Positions 42,883 through 52,983 of a stretch of DNA of 64,000 nt are shown here, in pieces. The translations under genes and the position numbers were made by a program. The DNA comes from Mucilaginibacter glaciei. Its GTDB lineage: Bacteria > Bacteroidota > Bacteroidia > Sphingobacteriales > Sphingobacteriaceae. Every line of letters starts with the position of its first letter. The stretch's first letter is position 1. The stretch is from contig NZ_JACWMX010000005.1 of the NCBI RefSeq assembly GCF_014773245.1, forward strand, positions 124,001 through 188,000, read 5' to 3'. The notes beneath the pieces are model-generated. The model saw only the letters and a list, made by a program, of their open reading frames with translations, searched no databases and had not been told where the DNA came from.

Positions 42883-44423
42883 ATGAAGAAATTATTTCCA
42901 ATACAGAACTGGGCTGTTTTTATGGCTTTTTGCGCTCTCATTATCGTTGTTTCCTGTAAAAAAACGGTCATTAATGATGAAAAACCTGCAGCAGGCACTG
43001 ATGTATTGGCGGCGATCAGAAAGCTGAAAAATAGCGAAAGGCTAAATAGCCAAGAAATTTTACAATCGCTTAATAAAACTTTAACAGCCGATCAAATGGC
43101 TGAATTACAACTTTCCAAATCGCAGCAGAGCATCATAAGAGGGCAACATGTGGTACGCATACCAATTGCCGAGCATTCGGCCATGTATTTTACCAAAAAG
43201 AACGATTCGGTGAGCAGCTATGCTTATAAATGGCGGGATAATCATTCTGGTTCTAAATATTTTAGCGGAGATGTTTTTGCACTGTCATACCAAGCAGGCG
43301 ATTCAAAAATTCTGCACTATGACAAAGGTAAACTTAATGTAGAAGATGTTTTTATTCTTCAAGTACCTATGCCAGTTTATCCAAGCAAAGGGTAAACAAT
43401 ATCCCCGATTTTTTTGCCCGGCTATGGTGCTGGTTAGTTGATAAGGATTGGAATATAGATAACGAAAAAACTTTCGCAGCTGATGAAACAGTGTTTAGTT
43501 GTTTACGAAAACAAGGTGCCAGTGCCGGCGGCGGAACTACTGCTGGCAATGATTATTGGGGGATAGCGAGTGGCGACATAACCTATAATACGCCGATAGA
43601 TTTGGGTGGTGGGCTTTTAGTTAGAGGAGTAAATTATGGTAACGGTTCAGTTTGGGTACACGTAAGTCAACCAAATCCCATAACGGGTGGCTGCGGTCCG
43701 GATGGTACCCAAATCTCCGACCCGGGGACAGGTTGTTCCGTCGCGAATAATAATTGGGAGAATATTGAAATAATAAACGAATATCCTTACGAGGATGATC
43801 TTAATTATGTCTTTGAAGTGGGTATCGCATCGGCAAATGAAATCGAGGGATCAAACAATCCAATTTTACCGTCAGACGGAACGAGTTATCAAGAATATCA
43901 AACAGGTGCTCCCTGGCCAACTGTTAGTGATGTTATGGGTTGGAACAACTTTATTAAATACGATGGTTCAAAATGTTTTGATTTGGCCAAAAGACAATTA
44001 GGAAAACTTAATTACACCACTACAGGTTGGTCGTCAACAAGTCCAATGATATTCAAAATTTATAATGAGACAAATATTCCGACGGTAGATTTGGTTGAAA
44101 CAAGGAAAGCAATAACTTATCTTAATCAAGCTTTACAAAATGGTATTCCTGTACTTGTCGGAGTTGATTATGCTGTGGGAAGCCCAAATTACGACAATAC
44201 AACAGATCATTTTGTTGTGATTGTTGGTGCAGGAACAAACGCAAGTGGCAAATTTTACAGGTTTTATGATAACGCAACTAATCTGCCGGGAAGAGGTACG
44301 AGCACTGGAAATAAGTTATATTTTAATGAGTCTACTGGGCTTATTTCTGGTCATTCTCAAGTTGGTAACTTTAGTGGCTTAACACTTAAAATCACACATG
44401 TTCGTAAAAGCGTTAAACTATAA
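42883..44423 (+). pseudogene. Frameshifted exported lipoprotein with papain-like C-terminal domain
   Basis: The 5' frame starts at the ATG at 42883 (lipobox VVSC, then KKT) and stops at 43395. Another frame is open from 43338 to 44423 and reads on smoothly from the break (VNNIPDFFARLWCWLVDKDW). Adding one base to the GGG at 43390-43392 would join them into one protein of about 513 residues. The C-terminal part has a Cys (GSKCFDLAKRQLGKL) and a His in TTDHFVVIVGAG after GIPVLVGVDYAVG, as in papain-like (C39-type) folds. So it is a secreted lipoprotein peptidase-like gene broken by one base, unless the break is a sequencing error or is bypassed in the ribosome. The start is ATG 42883, not the upstream TTG. 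Confidence 0.7.
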
Positions 44424-44425
44424 AA

Positions 44426-45061
44426 ATGAGTAAATATAACTTAGTCATCATAATCCTGGCTTTTCTTCATTCAGTAAGCTATGGGTCGGTATTAAAGAAC
44501 GAGAAATCGTTTGAACATTCAAGAAAATTGCCGTCGATAGTTATCAAGCCAAATCCTCCGGAAAGGCCGGCGGCGACTTGCATCAAATTTCTCCGATGGT
44601 ATGTCTCCGAGAATGCTTGGTTAGAAAAAAATCATTTTTTTAAAATGGGTTTGCCAGGCGATACAACGACACCTTACGTAGTCAATTACGAAAATCTTAA
44701 ATTGTATAAAATTAAATTAAAAAGAAACGGTCGCGTATCAGACAAACTTTTAGATAATATTCAGATGCGGTATGATTCTGCAGCTAATTATTTAAAAGTA
44801 AACCCTCAAATTGATGGGCCAGTATTTGGATTCGACACAGACCCGCTAATACAACTTCAGGAAGAAGATATGTTAACCAACTACATTAAGAAAATTAGAG
44901 TAGGTAGCGTAAGAAAAGAATATGGGAATTGCTATGTTAGAATCACAGTAAGCAAAGATTTGAGCTATATTTTTGTTTTAAGTAAATATAAAAACGTATG
45001 GTTGATAGATTCCATCAGTCCACGTTTTGAACACCCATTTAAAGCGAAATTGCAAAATTAA
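44426..45061 (+). CDS. Small secreted protein, DUF3828-like
   Basis: 211 residues with a signal peptide (about 1-20). The stretch FLRWYVSENAWLEKN and the later DNIQMRYDSAANYLKVNPQ, FGFDTDPLIQLQE and VRITVSKDLSYIFVLSKYK resemble the DUF3828 pattern, in which small exported proteins carry an FxxWY motif. It starts 2 bases after the papain-like gene, so they form one unit. DNA here is AT-richer than the neighbours. A role as partner or inhibitor of the peptidase-like protein is inference. Confidence 0.6.
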   Translation: MSKYNLVIIILAFLHSVSYGSVLKNEKSFEHSRKLPSIVIKPNPPERPAATCIKFLRWYVSENAWLEKNHFFKMGLPGDTTTPYVVNYENLKLYKIKLKRNGRVSDKLLDNIQMRYDSAANYLKVNPQIDGPVFGFDTDPLIQLQEEDMLTNYIKKIRVGSVRKEYGNCYVRITVSKDLSYIFVLSKYKNVWLIDSISPRFEHPFKAKLQN

Positions 45062-45103
45062 GTAAGCAGGCAAAGCCTGTTGTCTCTTTCCCCCAAAACC
45101 CCT

Positions 45104-46717
45104 TTAATGCTTATTATAACTCGCCAGATCATTATAAATGGCGCGGAACGAACTGCGCACACCAAAGGTTATCGCGGCCGACTTATCTGTAAAAGCACTG
45201 TTCTTTTCGTTACGGTACACGCCGCCAAGCTCTAACCTAAGGTTATATTTGGGGTTGAGCAGGTAAGATACCTTGCCCTGCACGTACACCATATTGGTAG
45301 TTAAGCCCTGGCCAATGTAATTGCCAAATTCAGAAGCCGGGTCTTCATAGATCAGGAAGATATCTTTACCGTAGTTTAAATTATTTTGATCGAGCCCGTA
45401 GTGGCCGTAATCCAACTCGCCCGAAAAATCAAACCGTTTATAGGAATAGCTTAATAAGCCCAAAAACTCCCTGAAGTTGGCCCCCCATGGGTGTGCCAAG
45501 GGTTCGCTGGCGCCGGAGAAACTGATAATAGACGACCGCTCTGAATAAGTGAACGGTTTAACGTTGTTGGTTTCTGCCAGGTAGTTAAGGCCTTTAACCC
45601 CAAACAGGTCAGCACCCCTTATGCCCAGTTGAAAACCGTATTTGTTACGTGAGCTGCCGCTGTTAGAGAAAAAGCTTTTGGCCTCAAACTCATCTAACGA
45701 GAACTGGCCGTAGGCGGTAAGCCCGTCGGTGATCTTGTACTTTGTTGTAAAACCTATCAGGGCGTTATCAGGCGAACCATTTGAAGCCTCGATAGGGCGC
45801 AGGAAGATCACCGGGTTAATATAACTCAGGTCGAACCCGCGGGCGTGGCCGTTATCGTCCGTATTGGGCCAAATCACTGAGTCGAAGAAACCGAGCGATA
45901 CCCGGTTACTTACGTTCCAGTCCAGGTAGTGAAAAACACCCCACTTTCTGCGGTTATTAAACTGATCGCTGGTAGATGTTGGGTCAGAAAAGTTACCCCA
46001 CATGGCCATATATCTTACGTTGCCTAAAGTGGCGGTAAGCTTCAAAAAAGGATAGGGGCTGGAGTAATCTGACAAAAGTAGCGAGCGGTAGCCGTCGCCG
46101 ATAAAGTTACGGTCGCGGCCGGCGGTAATATTGATGTATTTATTGGGCGTGTAAGATGCTACAGCTGTAATGTACGACCAGTTGTAACCGGTAGGGTCGC
46201 TCAGCCAAACGCGGGCGGGTGCCTGCCCCGGCACTACCGCGGTTTGGTTAATATAAGTGGCTATGTATTCGAGCGGCTTTCCACCGTTTAAAAAACCAGC
46301 CGCATAGTAGGAGAATTTTTTACCTACGGTACCACCAAATTGTAAGCCTAATGAGGTTAAGTAAGTTGGCTTTTTTTGGCTGAAATCCCGGCCGTAGTTA
46401 AAATCGGGCAGCAGGTCGGTATAAAACGTGGAGTTTTTACCGTCGGCCTCTATCTGGTGGCCGTTAAATAATTTGCTGAAACTGCTTCCTTTACCCGTCC
46501 CGCTGCCATAATTCATTAATGAATCGTAATGGAACCGCAGTAAGGAATCATCGGCAAAAAAAGGTTTTAACGTACTATGCACCCTTGTTTTGGTTGAGTA
46601 AACATCGCTGTTTAGCTTTTGATAAAAATCGTAGCTGTAAGGCTGGTATACCGATTGAGACCGGGCTACGCCTGCCGCAAATAGTAAGATTGTAAAGCTA
46701 ATTAAGAGTTTCTTCAT
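45104..46717 (-). CDS. RemB-like outer-membrane protein
   Basis: 537 residues with a signal peptide (about 1-20). The long series of amphipathic strands (YLTSLGLQFGGTVGKKFSYY, WGVFHYLDWNVSNRVSLGFF, LNPKYNLRLELGGVYRN) indicates a beta-barrel. It resembles RemB/Wzi-type proteins, which in gliding Bacteroidota are linked to surface polysaccharide or motility. The neighbouring gmd gene (27 bases upstream in the same direction) supports a polysaccharide link. The membership is my recognition, not proven. Confidence 0.7.
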   Translation of the reverse strand: MKKLLISFTILLFAAGVARSQSVYQPYSYDFYQKLNSDVYSTKTRVHSTLKPFFADDSLLRFHYDSLMNYGSGTGKGSSFSKLFNGHQIEADGKNSTFYTDLLPDFNYGRDFSQKKPTYLTSLGLQFGGTVGKKFSYYAAGFLNGGKPLEYIATYINQTAVVPGQAPARVWLSDPTGYNWSYITAVASYTPNKYINITAGRDRNFIGDGYRSLLLSDYSSPYPFLKLTATLGNVRYMAMWGNFSDPTSTSDQFNNRRKWGVFHYLDWNVSNRVSLGFFDSVIWPNTDDNGHARGFDLSYINPVIFLRPIEASNGSPDNALIGFTTKYKITDGLTAYGQFSLDEFEAKSFFSNSGSSRNKYGFQLGIRGADLFGVKGLNYLAETNNVKPFTYSERSSIISFSGASEPLAHPWGANFREFLGLLSYSYKRFDFSGELDYGHYGLDQNNLNYGKDIFLIYEDPASEFGNYIGQGLTTNMVYVQGKVSYLLNPKYNLRLELGGVYRNEKNSAFTDKSAAITFGVRSSFRAIYNDLASYNKH

Positions 46718-46744
46718 ATAAATATCGGGGCCAAATTGCGGCCA

Positions 46745-47881
46745 CTATTCAAAATAATTCAATGTTTTAAACCCGCCCTGTTTAAGGTGCTCATCCTTTT
46801 TTGCCAGGTTAAGGTCGGCTAATACCATCTCGGTAACCAGTGCCTGTAAATCGTATTGTGGCACCCAACCCAATTTGGCTTTAGCTTTTGAAGGATCGCC
46901 GATGAGCAATTCAACCTCGGTGGGGCGGTAATATTTAGGATCAACCTTTACAACGGTTTGGCCAAACCTTAAGGCATCGGCATTAAGGCCAAGCTCCATA
47001 ATGCGTTGCTCATCTATATCGATGATCACACCTTTTTCATTCTCGTTCTTGCCACTAAATTCTACCTCGATGCCTAATTCGCCAAAGGCGAGTTTAACAA
47101 ATTCGCGCACGGTGGTGGTTACGCCCGTAGCGATAACAAAATCTTCGGGCACATCCTGCTGCAGCATCATCCACATAGCGGCCACATAATCTTTAGCATG
47201 GCCCCAGTCGCGCTGTGCGGACAGGTTACCCAAATAAAGCACGTTTTGTAAGCCCAGGGCTATCTTTGAAACCGCGCGTGTAATTTTACGCGTAACAAAT
47301 GTTTCGCCGCGTACGGGGCTCTCATGATTAAACAAAATGCCGTTGCAGGCGTACATACCATAAGCTTCGCGATAATTAACAATTATCCAGTAGCCATACA
47401 TTTTTGCCACGGCATACGGCGAACGGGGGTAGAAAGGTGTTTTCTCGCTTTGCGGCACTTCCTGTACTAAACCATAAAGCTCTGATGTGGAAGCTTGGTA
47501 AATACGGGTTTTGTTGGCAAGCCCTAAAATGCGGATGGCTTCCAGTATCCGCAGCACACCTATACCATCGGCATTGGCCGTGTATTCGGGCGTATCGAAG
47601 CTTACCTTTACGTGGCTTTGGGCACCCAGGTTATAAATTTCGTCGGGCTGGGTTTCCTGGATAATCCGGAGCAGGTTGGTAGAGTCGGACAGGTCGCCGT
47701 AATGCAAGTGCAGTTTAACGCCTGCCTCATGCGGGTCATGATAAAGGTGATCTATCCTATCAGTATTAAATGATGATGAACGACGTTTTACCCCGTGTAC
47801 CTCGTAGCCCTTCTTGAGCAAAAACTCTGCTAAGTAAGCACCATCCTGGCCGGTTATACCTGTAATGAGAGCCTTTTTCAT
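46745..47881 (-). CDS. gmd: GDP-mannose 4,6-dehydratase
   Basis: 378 residues from the ATG at 47881 (a TTG at 47884 precedes it). The NAD-binding [15 protein letters not shown], the catalytic YAVAK of [12 protein letters not shown] and the family segments [15 protein letters not shown] and [10 protein letters not shown] are typical of GMD. It makes GDP-4-keto-6-deoxymannose, the precursor of GDP-fucose and related sugars. It is in one direction with the RemB-like gene, but no fucose synthase is next to it. Confidence 0.95.
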   Translation of the reverse strand: MKKALITGITGQDGAYLAEFLLKKGYEVHGVKRRSSSFNTDRIDHLYHDPHEAGVKLHLHYGDLSDSTNLLRIIQETQPDEIYNLGAQSHVKVSFDTPEYTANADGIGVLRILEAIRILGLANKTRIYQASTSELYGLVQEVPQSEKTPFYPRSPYAVAKMYGYWIIVNYREAYGMYACNGILFNHESPVRGETFVTRKITRAVSKIALGLQNVLYLGNLSAQRDWGHAKDYVAAMWMMLQQDVPEDFVIATGVTTTVREFVKLAFGELGIEVEFSGKNENEKGVIIDIDEQRIMELGLNADALRFGQTVVKVDPKYYRPTEVELLIGDPSKAKAKLGWVPQYDLQALVTEMVLADLNLAKKDEHLKQGGFKTLNYFE

Positions 47882-47983
47882 CAATTTATAATTACGATGC
47901 TAATTGTTTGCTGCAATATTATCCAAATTAAGGCAAATTATCATATAAAAAGGCATCGGGGGTGTTGCCAGGGGACTTACTCT

Positions 47984-48174
47984 AAAATTTGCAACTGTCT
48001 TTTTTTTGGCTAAAGCCTCTTAAAGGTTTTGTTATCGACCGTTGGCTAAAGCCAAACGGCAATGAACAGAATTATTAAACAAAAAATTGCAGTTCTAATT
48101 CATTGCCGTCCCACTTTAGTGGACGGTAATTGATCAGGAAACTACGGCTTAAGCCAAAACCATCTGCAAGTTTT
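47984..48174. repeat. Composite mirror-symmetric intergenic element 2
   Basis: Outer arms: AAAATTTGCA (47984-47993) with GGCTAAAGCC (48008-48017), and GGCTTAAGCC (48146-48155) with TGCAAGTTTT (48165-48174). Inner hairpins: CCGTTGGC...GCCAAACGG (48039-48059) then CAATGAA, and TTCATTG then CCGTCCCAC...GTGGACGG (48099-48126). The inner hairpins keep ATTGCCGT and TTTAG in common while the stem bases are replaced on both sides. The layout is the same as in element 1. Confidence 0.7.
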
Positions 48175-48204
48175 AAAAGCTATTTTCCATTCGCCCGCCC
48201 CGGT

Positions 48205-48768
48205 TTAGATCCCCGCAATGGTATCTTCCAGTTCGCGGTACCATTCTTCGCCATATTTACGGATAAGCGGGCCTTTCAGGAACTGATAAACGCTCACTTT
48301 TAGCTCATCGCCGAAGCTGCAGGCCGGGCTGCAAATGCTCCAGCGGTCATAATTTAAAACGTCAAACTCGGGGTAAGCAGTGATACGGATAGGATACAGA
48401 TGGCAGGAGATAGGCTTTTGCCAGGTAATGGCACCCTGCTCATAAGCTTTTTCGATAGCACACTTAGTAATCCCATTCTCCCAGATCACATAGGCGCACT
48501 CTTTATTGGTATCTACGCAAGGGGTGGTATAATCGCCTTCAAAGTCGGTAACATACGTACCAACTGTTTCGACAGTAGTAATGCCTTTGGCGGTCATATA
48601 TGGCTTAACCTTCGGGTAGATCTCGTCTAACAGGTCCAGCTCGTCGTAATTTAAGGGCGCGCCCGAATCGCCTTCCAAGCAACAGGCCCCTTTACATTTA
48701 TTCAGGTTACAAACAAAGTTTTCCTTAATCACATCCTCGTGCAGCAACACGCTTCCAACTTCAATCAT
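48205..48768 (-). CDS. DUF3109 family cysteine-rich protein
   Basis: 187 residues with many Cys: CNLNKCKGACCLEGDSG near the start, TPCVDTNKECAY, ITKCAIEKA, SCHLYPIR, and CSPACSFG late. Their spacing suggests one or two metal or iron-sulfur sites. DUF3109 has no firm function. It is 7 bases from the DUF3108 gene upstream, so they are co-transcribed. Confidence 0.85.
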   Translation of the reverse strand: MIEVGSVLLHEDVIKENFVCNLNKCKGACCLEGDSGAPLNYDELDLLDEIYPKVKPYMTAKGITTVETVGTYVTDFEGDYTTPCVDTNKECAYVIWENGITKCAIEKAYEQGAITWQKPISCHLYPIRITAYPEFDVLNYDRWSICSPACSFGDELKVSVYQFLKGPLIRKYGEEWYRELEDTIAGI

Positions 48769-48775
48769 TATTTTT

Positions 48776-49552
48776 TTATTTTTTTATAGGATTTAAAGGA
48801 TATTTTAATCCTTTAGCATCCGAAAGGTCCATCACCAGGCTACCCACTACCAACTCCACATGCGCCTTAATAGGGATACGGTTGGCATCATCGGTAACCC
48901 AAAGATACAGCATACTATTTTTACGGAAGATACGGCCGGGGATGATAGTAGGGTTAAATTTTAAACAGTTAAAGGTGCCCAACGCGCATTTAACCTTTTC
49001 GCGGCCGGCAAAGGTAATGGTCATGGAGTGGATGCCATCTTCCAGAAAATACCTTAACTCCAGCTTTTCGCCAATTTTAAGGTGCGATACATCCAGGTTG
49101 CGGGCGTAATAATAGGCTGATAAGAAATCGAATACATTACCGGTAAACGGAAAGCTGCCCTTATCGGCGGATATTTTATGCTCTTTATGGTCGAAGGTTA
49201 CCTTATCGGTATGCTTATAGCTGGATTCATGCCTGTCTTCCTGGTAATAATAAGGCAAAAGTGTTTTGGGGTCAATAAACGTTTCGTAGCGGTTGCGCAC
49301 CTTATAAAAAACATCAAATGTGCCCGCTGTTTTGGCATCGGCCACAATATGCAGGGCAGGGTGCCCATCAAATTTTTGAGTGCTATTCTCAGTTCTGATC
49401 ACCGCTTCAGCGGCGGTAAAAAAGCCGTATTTTAATTTATAAGTGATCTGCTCGCCTGCCTGAAAGGCAACCTGGTCTGTTTTGGCGGCATCCTGGCTAA
49501 AAGTCCGGCTTACGCTCAGCAACAATAAAAGGGCTAATAAGTATTTATTCAT
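48776..49552 (-). CDS. DUF3108 exported protein
   Basis: 258 residues with a signal peptide (about 1-19). Beta-rich body with GEQITYKLKYGFFTAAEAV, FDVFYKVRNRYETFIDP and FAGREKVKCALGTFNCLKF, typical for DUF3108, a family of periplasmic proteins of unknown role. It is the first gene of a two-gene unit with the DUF3109 gene. Confidence 0.85.
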   Translation of the reverse strand: MNKYLLALLLLLSVSRTFSQDAAKTDQVAFQAGEQITYKLKYGFFTAAEAVIRTENSTQKFDGHPALHIVADAKTAGTFDVFYKVRNRYETFIDPKTLLPYYYQEDRHESSYKHTDKVTFDHKEHKISADKGSFPFTGNVFDFLSAYYYARNLDVSHLKIGEKLELRYFLEDGIHSMTITFAGREKVKCALGTFNCLKFNPTIIPGRIFRKNSMLYLWVTDDANRIPIKAHVELVVGSLVMDLSDAKGLKYPLNPIKK

Positions 49553-49595
49553 TTAATTGATTTACAACGCATAGACCACGCAAAACCCCAACGGT

Positions 49596-50111
49596 TTAAT
49601 CTTTGCGTTTATAAATAGGCACGGTTGAGCAGGGCTCGCCAAACATGAGGCTCTTTGCTACTGGTGTTAAACGCTGTGTTAGCTCTACATAGGCCGATAC
49701 CGGTACAGGGATATCGCCGCAGCCTTTTATCACCAGCCGCTGGTCGCGGTATTGTTCAACATCCAGGCGGGCCATCTCTTTTACATATAATACGGTTTCC
49801 AATACGTCCGCATCGCCAAAAACTACTTCACGCGCGTAGGGTGCCAGTCGGTTGGCCAGCAGCATGTACGCCCAGGCGGGTACAATGGCATCGGCACTGC
49901 AGTACAGGCCCACGTTTTTACCCTGGTATTGTGCCCAGTTGTGCCCTTTCACAAACTCGCGGAAATCCTTTTCGCGCAACATCAGGCCATGAAAAAGGTT
50001 ATCCTTAATATCATAAAGCACGCGCTCGCCGGGCGCGTAAAACTGTGCCGGGTCTAAAGTGACCAGCCCGCTTTGCGCAACCTTGTTGATTATATTTTCC
50101 TGTATTTCCAT
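49596..50111 (-). CDS. DUF2480 family protein
   Basis: 171 residues without signal peptide. The pattern (SGLVTLDPAQFYAPGERV, KDNLFHGLMLREKDFR, GLYCSADAIVPAWAYMLL, KSLMFGEPCSTVPIYKR) matches DUF2480, restricted to Bacteroidota as far as I know. The function is unknown. It is separated from the ppiD-like gene by that gene's terminator. Confidence 0.85.
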   Translation of the reverse strand: MEIQENIINKVAQSGLVTLDPAQFYAPGERVLYDIKDNLFHGLMLREKDFREFVKGHNWAQYQGKNVGLYCSADAIVPAWAYMLLANRLAPYAREVVFGDADVLETVLYVKEMARLDVEQYRDQRLVIKGCGDIPVPVSAYVELTQRLTPVAKSLMFGEPCSTVPIYKRKD

Positions 50112-50122
50112 TTGCTCTTAAA

Positions 50123-50160
50123 TAAAAAAATCCGGCAACAGCTTAACGCTCTTGCCGGAT
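50123..50160 (-). terminator. Terminator of the PpiD-like gene
   Basis: TCCGGCAA / TTGCCGGA stem; on the minus strand a T7 run follows. Confidence 0.85.
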
Positions 50161-50182
50161 GTAAAATTACTTTAAATTTCGC

Positions 50183-52294
50183 TTATAAGAACTTAGCTCT
50201 GTTATCTTTTACATTCGCCTTATCTTTCAGGGCATCCAGTATCTGCCCTTCAGAACGTTGTAGCAACGCCTGGCTCAATTGTTGTTTCTCCCTAACCGAG
50301 TTGGTTAACTGTGCAGGGTTAACGAAACTATCAACCGTGTAAACGTATACACCTTGCACGCCTTCAACAGGTTTTGATAATTTGTTTGGCTGCGAGCCAA
50401 ATATCGAACCTACCAACGCATACTCCGCAGCTGCACCGGGGATAACAGGGTTAGCAAAAACGATGTTTTGTACAGGTACCACTTTGCTGCCGGCTTTTTG
50501 CGCAACTTGGTCAATAGAAGTTGAACCGCTTAAGGCACTGTTAAATTTAGCGGTAAGCTCTTTAGCCTTAACCATGTTTTTAACAGCAGGCTCAATTTGT
50601 TTTTTAACCGCATCTAAAGGCAACAACCCCTTAGGCTTAATAGCTGTTAAACGGGCAACAACATATTTATCGCCAACGGTAAATACCTGGTCAGATACAT
50701 CACCCTTTTCTGCTTTAAATGCCCATTTAACAACGTCACGCGCTGCATCTAAACCCGGGATGGCAGCAGCGGTACCGCTTACATCTTCGGCATTACGCTC
50801 GGCAAGGTTTTGTTTTTTGGCCTGTGCATCAAAATTATCTTTATTTAAAGATACTAAGAAAGCCTGCGCCTTGCTGTACACCGCAGATTGCGTTTTGCTG
50901 CTTGCCTGTAAAGGTTTGTCAACAACTGCAACCTTAACCACTTTTGATGAACCTTTTTGGTTAACAATGTTTAGTAAATGAACGCCGAATTGTGATGTTA
51001 CGATTTTAATATCGCCAGGTTTGCCGGCAAATGCGGCATCATCAAATACCGGTACCATAGCGCCACGGCCAAAAGTGCCTAAGTCGCCATTTTTCTCAGC
51101 AGATGCTTTATCGATAGAGTACATTTTAGCTAACTCGCCAAATGATTTACCGCCTTCGATCAGTTTTTTCAATGAATCGGCCTTCGCGATAGCTTTATCA
51201 ACGCCGCCTTCAGCAGCCGGGTTTAATAAGATGTGGCGCGCGTTAACAGAATCGGGCCCAACACGTGAGTCGATTAGTTTAGCAATTTTGTAACTGCCGT
51301 TAGCAATGTACGGGCCGTAGATGAAACCTTTTTCGGCACTAAACATAACCGAATCTAAACGCGGCTCAAGCGCACCCTTTTTCTGGAATACGATAGGTGT
51401 TTTTGTTTCAGAATTGATCTGTACAAATAACGAATCGTGGGTGCTGGTTTTAAAATCACCCGCCAGCTTATCAACCTGTGCCTTAATGGCTACAGAGTCG
51501 TCTTTAGAAGGGGCCGCGTTAAAGGCAACATAATTAATGCTGCGCAGTTCCTGCTGGTTTTTAAACTGATATTTATGATCGTTATAGTAGCTGTTATAAT
51601 CATCGTCGGTCAGTTTGATTTTGCTATCCGGAATTGAAGCATAATCAAGCGTAGCATATTTGAAGTTTACCAGTTTGTTTTTTGACAGGTAATCGTCTTT
51701 AGCATCCAGCGAGTTCACATAAAGGCCGTTAGTTACCAACGACATGTATTTTTGAACCCGGTGGCTTTCTACCAACTGATGCACAAAATCGGCCCAGGCG
51801 CGTAATTGCGCGGTATCAGCCTTAGGGCTTTGTATGTAGCTTAAAAACTGGTTATATTTTGCCTTATCTAACTGCCCGGTTTGCGGATCGGCAAACTGAC
51901 GTGCAATTTGAGGATCGGGGTTGTTACCAGATATCATCGACTGCATTTCTGCATCGCCAACTGTAAGGCCCAACTTATCAATCTCTTTATTTAAAAGCAA
52001 TTGGCTTAAGTAAGTGTTCCAGGTGGTTTCCTGTAAGTAGCTGTTAATTTGTGGCGTAAGCTCCTGGCCGCCCGATTGCTGCCTGAACTGTTGTGTAGAG
52101 GCGTCGAGCTTTTTGCTGAATTCAGCATAGCCTATAGACTGGCCGTTAACTTCACCAATTTCTGAGGCATTGTCTTTAAAAAAAGAACTGCCCGACTTTA
52201 ATACTTCACCTGCAATAAAAGCTAAAAGCGCTAATCCAATAACACCTGCGAGAATCTTTCCCATTCGCTCCCGCAAAAAACCCATTATACCCAT
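50183..52294 (-). CDS. PpiD-like periplasmic foldase (SurA_N / rotamase)
   Basis: 703 residues. A single N-terminal membrane helix (about 13-31, ILAGVIGLALLAFIAGEVL) anchors it in the inner membrane. A SurA_N-type chaperone region follows (YAEFSKKLDASTQQFR), and a PpiC-like rotamase domain lies at about 345-445 (NARHILLNPAAEG, NGDLGTFGRGAMVPVFDDA). It assists folding of exported proteins. A second in-frame ATG lies 3 codons after the start. The size is typical for Bacteroidota PpiD. Confidence 0.92.
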   Translation of the reverse strand: MGIMGFLRERMGKILAGVIGLALLAFIAGEVLKSGSSFFKDNASEIGEVNGQSIGYAEFSKKLDASTQQFRQQSGGQELTPQINSYLQETTWNTYLSQLLLNKEIDKLGLTVGDAEMQSMISGNNPDPQIARQFADPQTGQLDKAKYNQFLSYIQSPKADTAQLRAWADFVHQLVESHRVQKYMSLVTNGLYVNSLDAKDDYLSKNKLVNFKYATLDYASIPDSKIKLTDDDYNSYYNDHKYQFKNQQELRSINYVAFNAAPSKDDSVAIKAQVDKLAGDFKTSTHDSLFVQINSETKTPIVFQKKGALEPRLDSVMFSAEKGFIYGPYIANGSYKIAKLIDSRVGPDSVNARHILLNPAAEGGVDKAIAKADSLKKLIEGGKSFGELAKMYSIDKASAEKNGDLGTFGRGAMVPVFDDAAFAGKPGDIKIVTSQFGVHLLNIVNQKGSSKVVKVAVVDKPLQASSKTQSAVYSKAQAFLVSLNKDNFDAQAKKQNLAERNAEDVSGTAAAIPGLDAARDVVKWAFKAEKGDVSDQVFTVGDKYVVARLTAIKPKGLLPLDAVKKQIEPAVKNMVKAKELTAKFNSALSGSTSIDQVAQKAGSKVVPVQNIVFANPVIPGAAAEYALVGSIFGSQPNKLSKPVEGVQGVYVYTVDSFVNPAQLTNSVREKQQLSQALLQRSEGQILDALKDKANVKDNRAKFL

Positions 52295-52388
52295 AAACTA
52301 TCTAAATTTTATATTTCTCAAAAAGAGGCGCAAGATACAATTTTTACTAAAATTCTATAACACAAATTTTTGCGTAAAATTCAGGGCC

Positions 52389-52973
52389 TTATTGCGCTAT
52401 GCTATTATCCACATGGATAACGGCAGTGGCGTTCTGGAAGATGGGGTGGAGTAACTTATCATCGCTTACAAAGCTGGTACCGGTCATTTGATCGCCGCCA
52501 ACTTTGGTCATCAAAACGTTTTTGGTAGAGTAGATCTGTTTTTTGCCCTGATCGTAAATCAATTCTTCCGATTTGTAAACGGTGCCCTCGGGGTTTGTGG
52601 CCACTACGTTTTTACGGAAGATGATCAATTTTTCGGTTTCGCGCTGGATGCCCGTATCTGCTACGATATTACCAATCTGTTTAATGTCCACATCGTAAAA
52701 AACCACCTTAACGCCGTGTGGCATCAGGGTGATGGGCTGTTTCTTTTTGTCTTTATAAGATATGGAGAGCGGCGCGGTAAGTTTTAGCTTTACAATCGCC
52801 GAGTCGCTAAACAACATCTCGACACCTACGGTTTGACTAATATCTTTGGTAGAATCGGCAGCGGCTATAGCCCTTACTTTGTTTAAGTCGTTTTCGCAGG
52901 CGCCAAATAAAAACAGGCACATTACAATTGCCGGCAAATAAAGCTTCAGATATTTTACCTGCCCCTGCTGCAT
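52389..52973 (-). CDS. lptC: LptC-like LPS export protein
   Basis: 194 residues from the ATG at 52973; the TTG at 52991 would overlap the upstream gene. A lipobox-like start (FLFGAC) is followed by the LptC pattern (TVGVEMLFSDSAIVKLKL, LMPHGVKVVFYD, TGIQRETEKLIIFRKNVV, GTVYKSEELIYDQGKKQIYS). LptC links the inner-membrane transporter to the periplasmic bridge; the OstA-like protein at 38310 is the likely bridge. It lies 10 bases after a barrel protein gene. Confidence 0.88.
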   Translation of the reverse strand: MQQGQVKYLKLYLPAIVMCLFLFGACENDLNKVRAIAAADSTKDISQTVGVEMLFSDSAIVKLKLTAPLSISYKDKKKQPITLMPHGVKVVFYDVDIKQIGNIVADTGIQRETEKLIIFRKNVVATNPEGTVYKSEELIYDQGKKQIYSTKNVLMTKVGGDQMTGTSFVSDDKLLHPIFQNATAVIHVDNSIAQ

Positions 52974-52983
52974 AAACGGCTTG

